Source of the DNA: Chloranthus sessilifolius
Lineage: Eukaryota > Streptophyta > Magnoliopsida > Chloranthales > Chloranthaceae
Assembly: GCA_021018995.1 (NCBI GenBank)
Contig: CM037586.1
Coordinates: 21,442,394 to 21,506,393 of the forward strand
Direction of reading: 5' to 3'
DNA: 64,000 nucleotides
In this document: one piece after another, positions 9,581-21,456 of the stretch
Layout of the letters: every line of letters begins with the position of its first letter
Numbering within the stretch: position 1 is the first letter of the stretch
Translations under genes and position numbers: made by a program
The notes under the pieces: generated by a model
What the model saw: the letters and a program-made list of their open reading frames with translations, nothing else
Told to the model about the DNA's origin: nothing
Databases searched by the model: none

Positions 9581-10969
9581 GAGTTAATTTCTTAGTTGAA
9601 CATTGAGGTTCATTGATGGTCTTCGACCTTCTCTATTGCATCCTTATTGATGTTGTGCATGTGTTATGATGTACCATAGGTGGTACGAGCTAGAGCAAGC
9701 ATGAGGAGGCATGTGGGACTTTGATGCTTGGACAGTCAGACACCTGAGGTAGGGAACACCTTGAACATGTACTTTAATTATAAGAGCATGTATGTAGTGA
9801 TATAGAAATGAAATGAATCATATAATCTTCATGTGTGTGTGTGTGCGATACATCAATGAAATGAACGTGCTTAATCATATAATCCTTTCAATATGTGTGT
9901 GTGTGACACCAAGTAAATATATGAAAATGAGACATCCTGTAACAGCTGCCACATTTTTATCCTGACAATACTGAGTATGAACTCGAGGAGGGTCAGGCGT
10001 GTGCCTAACACGGGACACAAAAGATTTATTTAATTTGGTGTTCAAACCTGATAAGAATGTGAAGCCCTTAGAGACCAGTAAATTTGGTTAATAAAACCCA
10101 GTTCGTCATACACTTAAAGTTAGTGTATTAAAAAACACACTTGAAACTTTAACCTTCCATATACCATAGAAGTGTATTAGCTATTACACTGAATAAAATT
10201 ACAATCCTATATATATAGGTGTAAATGCTTTACACTAAAACTATAAGCCAGCCCATACACTTACTAAAGTGTAATAGAAGTACACTTAAAATTAGCACCC
10301 TAGATATATAGTATATCAGTGTTTTACATTACACCAAAGCCAAACCAAATCTAGCTTATACACTAAACTAGTAAATGAGTTTGGTACAAAAACTAAAGCC
10401 TATTTTGGCTTATGCGTGTGTACAATACAAAGTTATGTGGGAGTTGTAGGGAATGTTTCCTTGTATAGCTTATAAGCCACTTGAAATCGCCAACAACATC
10501 CAAGCATGCATGAGTCATTCTTGACTCCCATGCACGCAAAAGTAGCTAAACTGCTACAAAACTCGACCCATCTTCCTCCTTCCTCCTGCTGCAAGTCTTG
10601 AGAAACCCATTTCCATAAGTTCTCTTCTAGCTTAAACCATTCCTCACATAGTTCTTCTCAATCCCTTAGTCTTCAAACCATTGAATCCGAACCTTGGTTT
10701 CGGAAATATAAATCACTGTGACCTGCGATTCGAGTAAGCGTCTTTTAAAGGCAATCGTTGTCGGGAAGTTCTTGTCGACTGAGTTCTTACGAACTCCGTC
10801 ACCGACACTCACTTAACGTCACCGCATCGTCACCACGATTCTTCCAAAAGGTATGCCATAAACAATATATATCCAATTTTTGTGCAATATATAGATACAA
10901 TATATTAGCATTATATGTATATAAAAGACCCAGTCAAATACCTAAGTAAAAGAAGCCAAAATAGAGCAG

Positions 10970-11470
10970 AAAACACCCCGGCAAGCCAAGCCTGATAGGC
11001 TTGCCGCAGCAACCTTACAGGCATGCCGCGACAAGGTGCTCAGGCTTGCCGCAGCAAGCATTGTGCTCAGTCCTTTGGTCAGTATTTTGGTCATAATGTT
11101 TGACCTTAAACTCCAAATGGCATGATTCTTGATGCGTTGGAAAGGGGACAACGAGCCCTACAACTTTCATGAAGTAACCAAGCTCTAAATCAGATGTTTA
11201 AAAAGTTAAAAATTAGTGACAAGATGCGGCAAGGTACTCAGGCTTGCCGCGGCAACATTGTGCACTGACCACTATTTGATATTTTATTATAACTTTTGAT
11301 CCCAAACTTAGATTGGCACGATTCTTAATAGATTACTAAGGGGACAATGAGCTCTATAACTTTTATGAAGGAACAAATTTCTAAATCTAACATTTAAGGG
11401 GTCAAAAATTAGTGACAAGTCACAGTAACATGCTCAGCTGCAAAGGTTGCCGCGGTAACCCTGCATCTGA
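10970..11470 (+). repeat. GC-rich palindrome cluster in LTR X (TTGCCGCGGCAA type)
   Basis: Several copies of TTGCCGCGGCAA and variants (GCTTGCCGCAGCAAGC and similar) lie within two diverged repeats of about 200 bp. Both repeats also share the phrase around AAGGGGACAA. It occupies the place that TCGATTAATCGA arrays hold in A, B and D. Confidence 0.75.
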
Positions 11471-12479
11471 CGTACTTGGTGACACCTCTGTCAGGGGTTT
11501 GTGCTGGGTTAAATTACTGAGTTTGACCATAAGATTTGGGACCATAAATGGTCCATATTTGGGGTCTATGTTGACCCAATAAACCATTAAAAATACTAAA
11601 ACTATGACCATATATCCTAGGTATATGGTGCACATAACGCGCTCATGCCAATGACTTCGTTTGGATGTGTGCAAGCACATGACTGCAAGCAAGTCTCATA
11701 CATAACGCACAAGCTTGATCTTACGGTAGAAAAATTACCTTCCTCATTTATATTGAGTTTTCTGGTTCTTATTTAGATAAGCAAATTATTATTAGAATCA
11801 TGTGGATAAATAGGAAATTGATACGCATATCAATTCAGTTTTAGCCATGTAATAAAGAAGATCAGTGCATTTAAGAAAATATTCAGGAGGCATATGTTAG
11901 TACCATCTTAATCATGAATATGGCAATGATGTTGATGAGGATGATAGATAGCAGGTTTGATGAATGTTGTGCATGACGCTACTTAAGTTAGTTTTGAGTT
12001 TACTAGCTGCGATGTAATAAGTATGAACATGATAGTGCAGCTTTGATAAGTTCAGCATTGATCAGTAGTTAACTTAGTTAAGTATGCTCGTTTTCATAAT
12101 GTATAAGCATGCAAGATCAGTAATGCTAATTCAGTTAGATAGAAATAAGAATGATAGCTTGGTGTTTAAGTAGGATTTAGCATGACTTGAGGGTCATAAG
12201 TTTAATGTTTAAACCATGCTATTTCTATTTTAAGTTCAGCATTGAAAATTCAGCCTTGAAGAGCTCAACTTTGCTATTCTAGCTTTGATAAGTCAGCTTT
12301 GTTAAAACTATTAGCCCAGATTGAAATTAATATGAACATGCTATGTCAGTATGCTAATATCCATAATAAATAAGCCTGTGAAGTTTAGTTTTACTGGATA
12401 AGCTTTGATATGATTTTCAGTTATTACATGATGTCGCATACTTGATCTCGTTCATGGTCTCATCTTGATAATCGCTTGT

Positions 12480-12680
12480 TTGGGTTAAGTCAAGTGACCC
12501 TGCTAACTTAGCCCAAGGGCTTGACCAGTCTCGTGTTAAGTGACCTTGCTAACATAGCTCAAGGGCTTGACTTCTTGAGTCAAGTGACCCTGTTAACCTT
12601 GCTCAGGGGCTTAATATCCCGGTTCAAGTGTTCCCGCTAACTCGGGAGCTTGACAGGTGATCCCGCTACTCGGGAGCTTA
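12480..12680 (+). repeat. Tandem repeat in LTR X (GTGACCCTGCTAAC unit)
   Basis: About five diverged units of roughly 40 bp contain TCAAGTGACC(C/T)TG(C/T)TAAC, then a CTCA-GGGCTTGA phrase. Related units occur in Y at 18706-18810 and 31937-32090, which links X and Y as one family. Confidence 0.85.
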
Positions 12681-13001
12681 TTTTTTATCCTTGTACATGT
12701 CTTGTTTCAACATGATTCCTCGATATTATCTCGCATGATTCCTTGTCAGTTCTCGTATTTGATCAGCATGAATATTTCAGCATTGTCAACATGATACAAT
12801 AATTGTATAAGTTAGTGCTTGTTCTGTTATATACTGCCAGGATATATTGATGCTAGAATAGACCTAATATAAGCTAATATGTGCTTCATTTTATTTTGCA
12901 TCTAGACATGAATGGATAATCTAACATATAAATTAGCATTGTAATTGTCCCTGCTGAGCTTTGATGATAGCTCATCCTATGACTTCATGTCTTAGCTGCA
13001 G

Positions 13002-13105
13002 ATATTTCTCGTGACCCTGAGCACAAAGCTGATTCTACCTACCAGTCTAAGAAGGAGGGCAAGGAGGGTGAGGAGGAAGGTTCTGCTGAGGACTTCTTTC
13101 CTTGA
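13002..13105 (+). other. Acidic exon-like frame in LTR X, 104 nt
   Basis: It follows CTGCAG. It opens in the same phase as the A/B/D version, is very rich in Glu, Lys and Asp, and ends Glu-Asp-Phe-Phe-Pro then TGA at 13103-13105. Its length is identical to the A/B/D frames although the sequence has largely diverged. Confidence 0.5.
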
Positions 13106-14117
13106 GAGGTTTTAGAGAGAGAGAGAGAGATTTATTTTTAAACATTAAACATGTATAAATAGCAGTGTGGTTTAAGATAGCTTACTACTTCAGGTATAGG
13201 TTTCTATTTATATTCCTATTCAGTTTGCCGCTTTAGATAAATGAATGAATATCAGTTGTTGCCATATTTCTACGTATCAGAGTTAATTCAATTCGCTTTC
13301 GCATATGTAACACTTTGTACATGATGCACTTGTATGACAAGATCATGTTAGGTGATCCGATGGCGCGACCTTTCCCATTTACGAGAAGGAAAAAGTCGGG
13401 TTGTCACACATCCCCAAAGGATGAGAAAGTGATAAAGGCATCAGTGTGATGCAAGTAATTTAGACATCCCAGGGATGTAAGAGAGATTGTAAAGTAAGAT
13501 TGAACAAAGACTGATAAGGTCTAATTGATATAAAGTAGCATATTTACACGATGAATAATTATATGTAAAGTACCTGATATTTTTGTTATTTAAGATTTGA
13601 ACAGAATACCCCATCGATGTGGCGGGATACTCATGATTGACTCGACAGGATATCCGTGACCTGTACGGCGGCCAATTCGTAGACCGGTACGACGGTCTAT
13701 CCGTACACAGTAGCACATCCCAGGGATATTGAGATGAGATTAAACCCCGTCGCCTATGAGAAAGAGACCTAGGTAGTATTCAAAGTGATATATTCATAAC
13801 AACTTTCTATTTAGACGACGATGGAGGGTATTTCATTGGGGCTCAATGCTATATTGCTCGAGGATTACTTAAGTTGAAGATTTAAGTTTCTTTAGGCCTA
13901 TTCAGTGAGGTTCATGAACAGTTGATAATAAATATAACATGTAAACCAGCAGTAAACTTCAATGCATATGTACTCTCTAAACTGTTTTCAATAAAGCTCA
14001 TAAAGACATCATGTTAAGCATATCATGGAATATATGTGAGGATTTGACTTATATGTTTATTGTGTTGTTCCCTATTGATCTAGGATGTAGCTCACCCTTT
14101 TAGACTATACGTCGCAG

Positions 14118-14221
14118 GTCCTTTGCTAGCATCCGTAGAGGCTTCGGGAGACGCTGATTCAGGGGATTCAGACTATGTGCCCGAAGACGAGTTAGAGCCT
14201 CCTCCCGAGGACTTCTTTTAG
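14118..14221 (+). other. Acidic exon-like frame in LTR (A, 3' copy), 104 nt
   Basis: Sister copy of the frame at 318-421 with several base changes, still open to TAG at 14219-14221 and ending Glu-Asp-Phe-Phe. Lying in the 3' LTR, this is the copy that a transcript from the element's own promoter could reach by splicing. Confidence 0.5.
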
Positions 14222-14821
14222 GAGACTCTGCTGTGTACCTTGGTAGAGAGAGTTTTGAGAGCACATTGTGCAGCTTGGTATGTCAAGCCTTATTTTTGGG
14301 AAATGTAATTAAATAGATACATTCTTTTGGCGAACCGTCTAGGGTGACTAAGTGATGTCACTGATGGTTCGAGTGGGTTCTTTCACTCATGCAGAGGCAT
14401 GAGTTTAGAACCATCTTTTGGATCATAGATTTTAGAGTATATATATGTATAGAACTGGAGATTTATTTCAGTATCAGTTCTTATGCATTTCTTTCTCTTT
14501 ATTATTGCTTGCTATGCCAATGTTCCGTACGTATCCATGGGGCATGGTTTGGAGGATCGTGCTAATGGCACGAGTTTCGGGGTATCAAAATCCAGGCTGT
14601 CACACATACGTCATAATTTTTGAAATGTCATAATTAGGATGGACATTTTAGTTATCCCACTAGTCGATGCTTTGGAGGGTAACCATGAGATCTAGGCATC
14701 AAAACACACCTAAGCCATCTGGCATCAATTATCTCTGTCACTTATTTTTATCTTAGTCAAACCTGCTCATCACACTAACTATGAGTCGTGTGGGTATTGA
14801 CCAAACCCTCGTGAGCACCCC

Positions 14822-16415
14822 TGTAGACACCCAAATTTGGTTCAAGGCCCGATCGAGACACATTTCGAGAGAGGCGTATCTCTAAGCTTTTGATGGCATA
14901 TATGGAACTCTTAATAACCTTTTCGAAACCTTGGTAGTCATTCCAAACCCTTAGGAATCACTCTAGATCCCTTAGGAACCTTTCTGAACCCTTAGAAACC
15001 CATCCCGACCCATAGAAATCATTTCGAACCTAAACCTAGCTTTCCCGACCAATGGATGAAGAGTGGTGTGCTAGGACTAACTGTGACCTTCTACTATGAT
15101 CGAATCTCATACCATTGAAAAGTAAAAGTCATCAGCTTTCCAACAAGCCAAGGATCACCCTAATCGGAGCTGTATGCAAGAAGTTACGCATTCCGAAGCT
15201 TAGGGACAGAATTGCAAATATGTGAAATTCCCCTTAGGGATTTGGCGCAAGTATTACTTGTGCCAAGCCAGTTCTCCCATGAAATGGCTTGGCACAACTA
15301 ATAGTTGCACCAGTTATATGTGCCCCCCCCGGGCAGTCAACTTCCCAAACTACTATGCAATGCTATTTTATTGTACATATGCCTGGCGCATCTATTAGTT
15401 GTGTCAGGGTTATGAACAGTACCTATGAGTTTTTACCTCAAAATTTGAGATTGGGGTTTGACTTGCTGACCATCTTGACCTTTAGAGTAGGTTTTGTTAG
15501 TTCTATTGCACCCATTTACTATCTATGTGCAACCCCTTAAGTGGTTTAAAGCCTCACCCTATCATCCACCATTAGAGCATCACTTCACACATTTCAAGGC
15601 TCCAAAAATCCTAGGAAAACTTAGATGGCCATATTATTTAATTGCTAATCCAAATTAGCCTCTAAACACCCTCCTAACCTCTTTTTTTCCTATAAATAGA
15701 GAGGCACTCCTCCCTTTACAAAGGCTTGAAAAAATTTGCAAATTAGAGATTAAGGAATCCCTTCTCTCTCTCCCCTAGTGCATCATTTTACATACAAATT
15801 CCTAAACTTTAAAACCCTCTTAAAACCTTAGTTTTTCATCAAAAAGCTTTAGTTTAAGTGTGTGCTACCCCTAGCCTCCATTCTCTACCTTTTAGCTATC
15901 CACCCTAGGTGTTAGAATCCATCATCAGGCTATATAAGCCATCAAAAGCTCACCGAAGCAAGCCAACGTAAGGCTCCACAGCGGTACAACAAGGACCCGA
16001 GAGCTCCGACTCTCCCCTCTGCTCCTCTACCTTCTCGGTTCTTTCTCTATCCTCTCATTTGTGCCGTTATGCCGTCGAATTTTCGGTAGGAACGAAAGAG
16101 CACAAATAGGATTTTAAGGCCCTTTGGGCAAGAGGAAGGTATTTTTATTTCTTTTATATCATTTTTTGTTTTAGCCATAGGTAGAGACCGCATTAAGCAA
16201 ATTGATTGGGTGACTAACACCTTCCTAATCAATAACCGAGGCCCCTACCCAAGAGCCTCTGGCGTAGACTGGATTCAAAGTCATATTTGTGGTACTTTGA
16301 TGTTTATAAAATTTATCTAGGTTTTTCGAGACACCAAAAGCTCCAGGTGGCGACTCTAAATATCCATAACGAGCGCATCGTCGCGACGTGTTTGACGAAA
16401 ATCCACTGTTGCACA
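14822..16415 (+). mobile_element. Solo LTR Z (1,594 bp)
   Basis: It begins TGTAGACACC and ends GTTGCACA, flanked by ACCCC on both sides (14817-14821, 16416-16420). A TATA box TATAAATA is at 15691. The sequence near the 3' end has the feel of a Ty3/gypsy R-U5 region. It shares no clear similarity with the other LTRs here. No coding capacity is seen. Confidence 0.88.
15691..15698 (+). promoter_or_regulatory. TATA box of LTR Z
   Basis: TATAAATA followed by GAGAGGC, inside the solo LTR at a plausible U3/R boundary. Confidence 0.5.
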
Positions 16416-17347
16416 ACCCCTAGTGTGTTTCAGTTTTAAATTCTGTCTTAGAGATCAATACACTAAGTCAGAACCATTAGTTGCTACTTAAACGATCATG
16501 ACCCATTAGGGAACCCAACCCATGATTTGGAACCCACTATTGAAAGCCTTGAGACAGACCCGTCTGTTGACGACCCTAGAACCCGAAACTAGTAGTGAAT
16601 CAGGCCCTAGAATCAAGACCCATTAGTTAATATGGACTGGGAATAAGACCAATAGTTGAGGTCCTATGCTAGATCCGTACACCGAGCTGTGTGTACCAAT
16701 TATACACTGAATTTGGGCACCCCATGTTATAAAACTCACACTAATTGAAATTAGGGGTGGCACCCTCAAAAGGTACCAACCACTGATCTAGAACCCATAA
16801 AGGGGCACCCATCAATCAATACTAAATGATGCCCAATAATCCTCTCAGTATAGCCAAGATAGATGGTGATGATCTAAAGATCACTATCAATGTAGGTGAT
16901 TGAACACCACCCATCTGATGTACCATTATAGGGTTGGTCAAACAATTGACCTAAATTTGAAGGCTCTAGATAAGCCACGCACACCAGTTCAAGATCTGGT
17001 GGTTAGCGAAAGGCCCAAGTTTAGAAGCCCGTTAGGTGTATTGGATCTGGTTTAAATGGGATCTCACGAAGATCGGGCCTTAGACCATAAGAGCCAACAC
17101 TCCAAATCAAGATCCATTAGTTTGTGAGCCATGAAATGGCCATACACAACCTTTGAGTGTGCATGCTACACTTAGAATCAAGACCTGTTATTGGACACAG
17201 AGACCCTAACTTTAATAATTGTCTTAGGCATCTGATGTGTAGACACCTTAAATTAATTTTGTCTTGGGAGCCCATGCACCAATCTCCATGTACGGACTAC
17301 ACACCCAAGCTAGACCACCTAAGACATATACAACCCACTCCCACGGT

Positions 17348-17354
17348 TATAAAA
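17348..17354 (+). promoter_or_regulatory. TATA box of LTR Y
   Basis: TATAAAA, about 420 bp before the donor-like site at 17777, the same order as in the other LTRs. Confidence 0.5.
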
Positions 17355-17884
17355 CAAAAGGGAACCATTATTTGAGCAGAAATCACTTTGTGATTTCGGC
17401 AAGAGAAGAGCCGTGAGGTGGAGAGCCCTCATTTCTCTCCACTTTGCTTCCTTCAAAGAGAACCCAACTGTTGATCTCTCTCCCTCAAATTATTCCCTTG
17501 ATTCGCTGTTGTGTTGCACGTTGAGAAGCTTCAATTTTTGAAATTTGTGGAGAACGAAGTAAGGAGAGATCGGCCATCGCAGATCTTGCATGCGCAATGT
17601 GGGAAGGTGAGGATTATGGTTGATAGTATAGAATTCATTTCAGACTTAGATTTTGTGATTTGGGGATTTAATTTGTTCATTCTGACAAGGAAATCAAGCC
17701 ATCAAAAGAATGTGAAGCTACGCCCAATTTGTCAGCACCAACGATTATAAATCATCATGTGCGAGAGCTTTAAAAGGTGAGATTTATGTTTTATATTGTG
17801 AAATTTGGTTAGAAGTTGGTTATGGATGATTGGGAATGCATCTTGAGTGTTTTGGATTGAAGAATACGAACACAAAAAGGGTCA

Positions 17885-18060
17885 CAAATCGCCTCTCGCA
17901 GTCATTGTGGTAACCCTGAATCTCACCGTGGCGAGACCCCACCTGAAGCACTCGCCGCGGTGAGTGCTACATGAGAAAATAAGCCAAAAAAGGCCCTGTT
18001 TATTCTCACCACAGCGAACTACATTCTCGCCGCGGCGAGCTACTGTACACAGTCCTCCAA
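17885..18060 (+). repeat. GC-rich palindrome cluster in LTR Y (CTCGCCGCGGCGAG type)
   Basis: One exact 14-bp palindrome CTCGCCGCGGCGAG (near 18028) and several variants sit just downstream of the donor-like site. This is the position of the arrays in the other LTRs, with a different sequence. Confidence 0.7.
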
Positions 18061-19023
18061 GACACCTGGTTGGTATTTTGGTCATAACTTTTGACTGCGA
18101 ACTCTGATTGATATGATTCTTGATGCATTAGAAAGGGGACAACGAGCCCTACAATTTCATGAATTAATAAATTTATAAATCTAATTTTTGAAAGGTCAAA
18201 ATTTAGTGGCAAGTAGGAGAAAATTTTAAGAGATCCAAAGTCAACGTGAACTCGTCCTTTCCGCCCTAGTTTGGAGAAAACTTTAGGAGCTTTGGCATGA
18301 GTGATATTTAGTCACTAACATGTGAGTATACGAATGCCTTGTAATGTAGGTTAAGATTTGGGAACGTCCGTAAGGATTGTTGCATTGTTTTGTGCGACTT
18401 GGCGTAATTTCGCAACCGAGGTAGGGAACAACAGCTTGCCAAATTCTTGATTTAGTAAATTCATGTTATTGATGTGAATTGTAAACATGAGATATTTTAA
18501 AATTTGATGTGCATAAGATCTCGACATATATATTTTTCTAAAGCTTATTAATTGGAATTTGTACATGATTTTGCATATCTTTGTGAACAGCATCTTGTTA
18601 TGTTAGTTAATTGATTCAATATGTTCCTCGCTTCTATATTCTTATGATAATATTGTCGTATGTTCGTTTCCATGTTTGATCTTATGCGTCCGTTGTGTTT
18701 CTGATCAAGTGACCCTGTTACCAAAACTCAGGGGCTTGATGGTCTCAGTTCAAGTGACCCTGTTAACTTAGCTCAGGGGCTTGACGTTTCGGCTCAAGTG
18801 ACCTTGTTAATATTTGTAATAACCCAAAATATTGTGTTAAACTGCGATCTCGGGATCCGTGCCCGACGGGTCATAGGTTTGACCAAGTAGGAGTCCACTA
18901 GTTGACTCGAGGAGTGATGAACGGATGCGATGTGAAATTAAAGCAAGCGTGTGTAGTGTGAGGTGAAATCTAGAACCACATACACCCATCTGGGGTGTAT
19001 GTGCTCAACACATGGGAAATGAG

Positions 19024-19030
19024 TATAAAA
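19024..19030 (+). promoter_or_regulatory. LTR TATA box, element B
   Basis: TATAAAA, 209 bp into the LTR, repeated at 29587 in the 3' LTR. It probably sets the U3/R boundary and the genomic RNA start. Confidence 0.65.
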
Positions 19031-19409
19031 GGGTTAAAGAACCCTAAATTACTCTTGTTTGGTTGTTGAAGAGAGGTAAGAAGAGAGAGAGAGAGAGAGG
19101 GAGAGAAGTAAAGAGGGGTTGTTGTGCAAGGAGTGAATGCAAGCCACTAGGGGATTCGAGCATTTAAGGCCGGATTCGACGTGAGGGATCCGCTAGAGAC
19201 AAAGCTGGAACCCTAGCCTTTCCAACCTCTTGATCCAATCAAATTGAGAATTGATTGAGGTAAATTTTGTTGAATTAAAGGCATAGATTATAGAAGTTTA
19301 ATTGCAGTCAAAATTTACTTAAAATCATAGGATAAAAGCCTAGAAAAAGAAAGAAAATTGTTTGAGAAGGATTTGGAAGAACAGCCTGAAAAGGGGGCTG
19401 AGTCTGGCC

Positions 19410-19825
19410 AAATCGATTAATCGATTTGGGATTTCGATTAATCGATTTGGTCAGAGAAGTTAAAAAGTCATGAAGGCCCGATTTTGATTAATCGAAATGA
19501 ATTTCGATTAATCGATTTGGATTTCGATTAGTCGATTTGGAAATCGACTAATCGACTGGGAAGCTCCAGCCACTGGAGAAATGAAATCTAGGGAAATCGA
19601 CTAATCGAATTGGGATTTCGATTAATCAATTTGGGATTTTGATTAATCGATTTGGGATCGATTAATTGATTTTGAGATCTCGATTACTCGATTTAAGAAT
19701 CGACTGCTTTATGTTAGAGACCTCGATTAATCGATTTGGGATCGATTAATCGAAATTGAATCTTGATTAATCGATTTTGGTTTCGATTAATCGATTTTGG
19801 GAATCGATTAATCGACTTTGACAGT
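19410..19825 (+). repeat. Palindrome array, B 5' LTR
   Basis: Many exact and near TCGATTAATCGA units, lying inside the putative 5' leader intron. Confidence 0.9.
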
Positions 19826-20881
19826 TTTGCCTAACTTCTTAGTTTGACCTTGAGATTCATGGAGGGTCTTGGACCTTCTTTGTTGCATCTTTAGTGATGA
19901 GTTATATGTGTTATGTTATACCATAAGTAGTACGTATGGTCATGAGCACAAGGAGCTGCGTGGGACCTTAATGGTAGGAATTTCAAAGACTTGAGGAAGG
20001 GAACACCTTGAACATGTACTTTAATTTCAAGAGCATGTATGTAGTGATATAATTATTAAATTAAAGTTGTTTTAAATCATGAAAAGCTTTGTGAAAATGG
20101 GTGTGTGTGTGACACTACGAATGTGATAAGGGCATCTGTGTGATGTAAGTGATTAAGAATCAGTAATCTAATGAGATTGAGATATCCCCAGGGGATGAGA
20201 AAGTAATAAAGGCATCAGGTATGATGCGGGTATGTATACATCCCAGGGATGTATACATGTGATTGAATAATTACTGTTGAGGCCTAACTGATATAAGATA
20301 ACACACTTACACAGTGACTAACTATATGTAAAGCACGTGTTATTTTTATTATTTGAGGTTTGGAGGATACCCCACCGACGTGGCGGGATACCCACGACTG
20401 ACGCGGCAGGATATCCGTGACCGGTGCGGCAGCAAATCCGTACACCAGCACGGAGGTTTATCCGTGACCGTAAGTACATCTCAGGGATGTTGTGTGATAT
20501 TTAACCCCGCCGCCTAATGAGAAAGGGGCTTGGGTCGTATTCCCAGGGAATACATTTTTACAACTGTCTAATTAGATGACGATGAAGGGTATCTCATCGG
20601 GGCTCGATACTATATTGCTCAGGGATTACTTAAGTTGAAGATTTAAGTTTTGCTTTAGGCCTGTTCAGTGTCATTCATGATTAAATCAACAGTAATGTAA
20701 TACATGCAACTTACCAGTAAATTGAGTATAAATCATCTGCTTTTAATTGGTTTTCTAGCAAATGCATAGATTCATCATGCTTTGAATATCATGGAATATA
20801 TGTGAGTTTTGATTTATATGTTCATTGTGTTGCTCCCTATTGAGTTAGGATGTAGCTCACCCTTTAGACTATACGTCGCAG

Positions 20882-20985
20882 GTCCACTGATAGCAGCAGA
20901 GGAGGCTTTGGGGGACGTGGATCCCTGTGATTCGGATTATGTACCTGGAGACGAGTTGGAGCCTCCTCCCGAGGACTTCTTCTAG
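20882..20985 (+). other. Acidic exon-like frame (B, 5' LTR), 104 nt
   Basis: Follows TATACGTCGCAG. Phase-1 frame of 34 codons to TAG at 20983-20985, ending Glu-Asp-Phe-Phe, as in A and D. Confidence 0.5.
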
Positions 20986-21355
20986 GTGACTCTGTTGTGC
21001 ACTTTGATAGAGAGTCAGTTTTTATGAGCAGATTAGTGCGGCTTGGTATGTCAAGCCTTTATTTTTGAAATAATGTAATTAAACTAGAGTATTCTTTTGG
21101 TGAACCATCTGGGGTGATCTGATTATCACCGATGGTTCGGGTCGGTTCTCTGTTCATGCAGTGGCATGAAAGTAGAACTGTCTTTTGAATATGCCAGTTG
21201 GGCATATTAACGTTTTCCGCTTTAATGGGATTAATTGCTTTATTTATTAAGTGGTGTTTGTTATACCAATGTTTCGTGCTAAGCTTTGGGGCACAGTCTG
21301 GAGGATCGTGCTGATGGCACGGGTTTTGGGGTGCCGAAATCCGGGCTGTCACAGT

Positions 21356-21367
21356 TGGTATCAGAGA
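21356..21367 (+). other. Primer binding site, element B
   Basis: TGGTATCAGAGA starts 2 bases after the LTR. It fits initiator Met-tRNA in 11 of 12 bases. Confidence 0.85.
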
Positions 21368-21456
21368 AATTTCTTTTAGAAACTTTGATTATCATTCTTT
21401 TGTCAGAGCATAAGGACTTCTGCTAATGAAAACTTTGTTTTCACATACAGGCCGTG

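Larger units (their letters stand above)
9938..13408 (+). mobile_element. Solo LTR X (3,471 bp) inside A's 3' LTR
   Basis: It begins TGTAACAGCT and ends GTTGTCACA, flanked on both sides by CATCC (9933-9937, 13409-13413). No internal region is present, so it is a solo LTR left by recombination. It has the same signal order as the A/B/D LTRs: donor-like CCAAAAG/GTATGC at 10851, a palindrome cluster, an acceptor-like CTGCAG at 13001 and an acidic frame of 104 nt. It belongs to the same family as Y. No gene was found in its roughly 3.4 kb. Confidence 0.93.
1..14604 (+). mobile_element. Element A: Ty3/gypsy chromovirus (Tekay/Del type), 5' end outside window
   Basis: The order seen is LTR end (1-804), Met-tRNA-type primer site, gag, intron, pol, palindrome array, ORF3, polypurine tract and 3' LTR (8609-14604). 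The RT carries an FVDD box, and the integrase is followed by a GPY/F-like region and a chromodomain, which places it with the chromoviruses. The 3' LTR is split by solo LTR X. Removing X and one TSD copy leaves about 2.5 kb, matching the LTRs of B and D. The 3' flank reads CATAC, but the matching 5' flank lies outside the window, so the TSD cannot be checked. gag and pol are decayed while ORF3 is open. Confidence 0.93.
8609..14604 (+). repeat. Element A 3' LTR (interrupted by solo LTR X)
   Basis: It runs from TGTAATATCC after the polypurine tract to GCTGTCACA. Inside are a TATA-like site near 8832, donor-like sites at 9054 (GAG/GTAAAT) and 9749 (GAG/GTAGGG), a palindrome array at 9205-9580, the inverted repeat GTACCATAGGTGGTAC at 9671-9686, a (GT)n run near 9833, GGATATCC-type repeats at 13617-13692, and the acidic exon-like frame at 14118. 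X (9938-13408) interrupts it. Confidence 0.93.
18815..21353 (+). repeat. Element B 5' LTR
   Basis: TGTAATAACC to GGGCTGTCACA, 2,539 bp. It holds a TATA box at 19024, a donor-like GAG/GTAAAT at 19260, a palindrome array at 19410-19825, a second donor-like site near 19995 that is mutated (GAG/GAAGGG), GGATATCC-type repeats at 20376-20470, and an acceptor at 20881. Confidence 0.95.

Noticed and set aside
10758-10949. 63-codon open frame in LTR X
   Set aside because: Lies across the donor-like site in the leader, with no relative in Y at the same place.
13108-13128. GA and GT dinucleotide runs (also 9833-9845, 19083-19100, 22990-23000)
   Set aside because: Ordinary microsatellites inside LTRs or introns, carrying no separate signal.
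15289-15540. 83-codon open frame in solo LTR Z
   Set aside because: No motif, crosses a run of C's, and lies in the U3-like part of an LTR. Chance is the best explanation.
14605-18814. A host gene between A and B
   Set aside because: The stretch divides fully into LTR Y and solo LTR Z. No codon-like conservation or domain was found.
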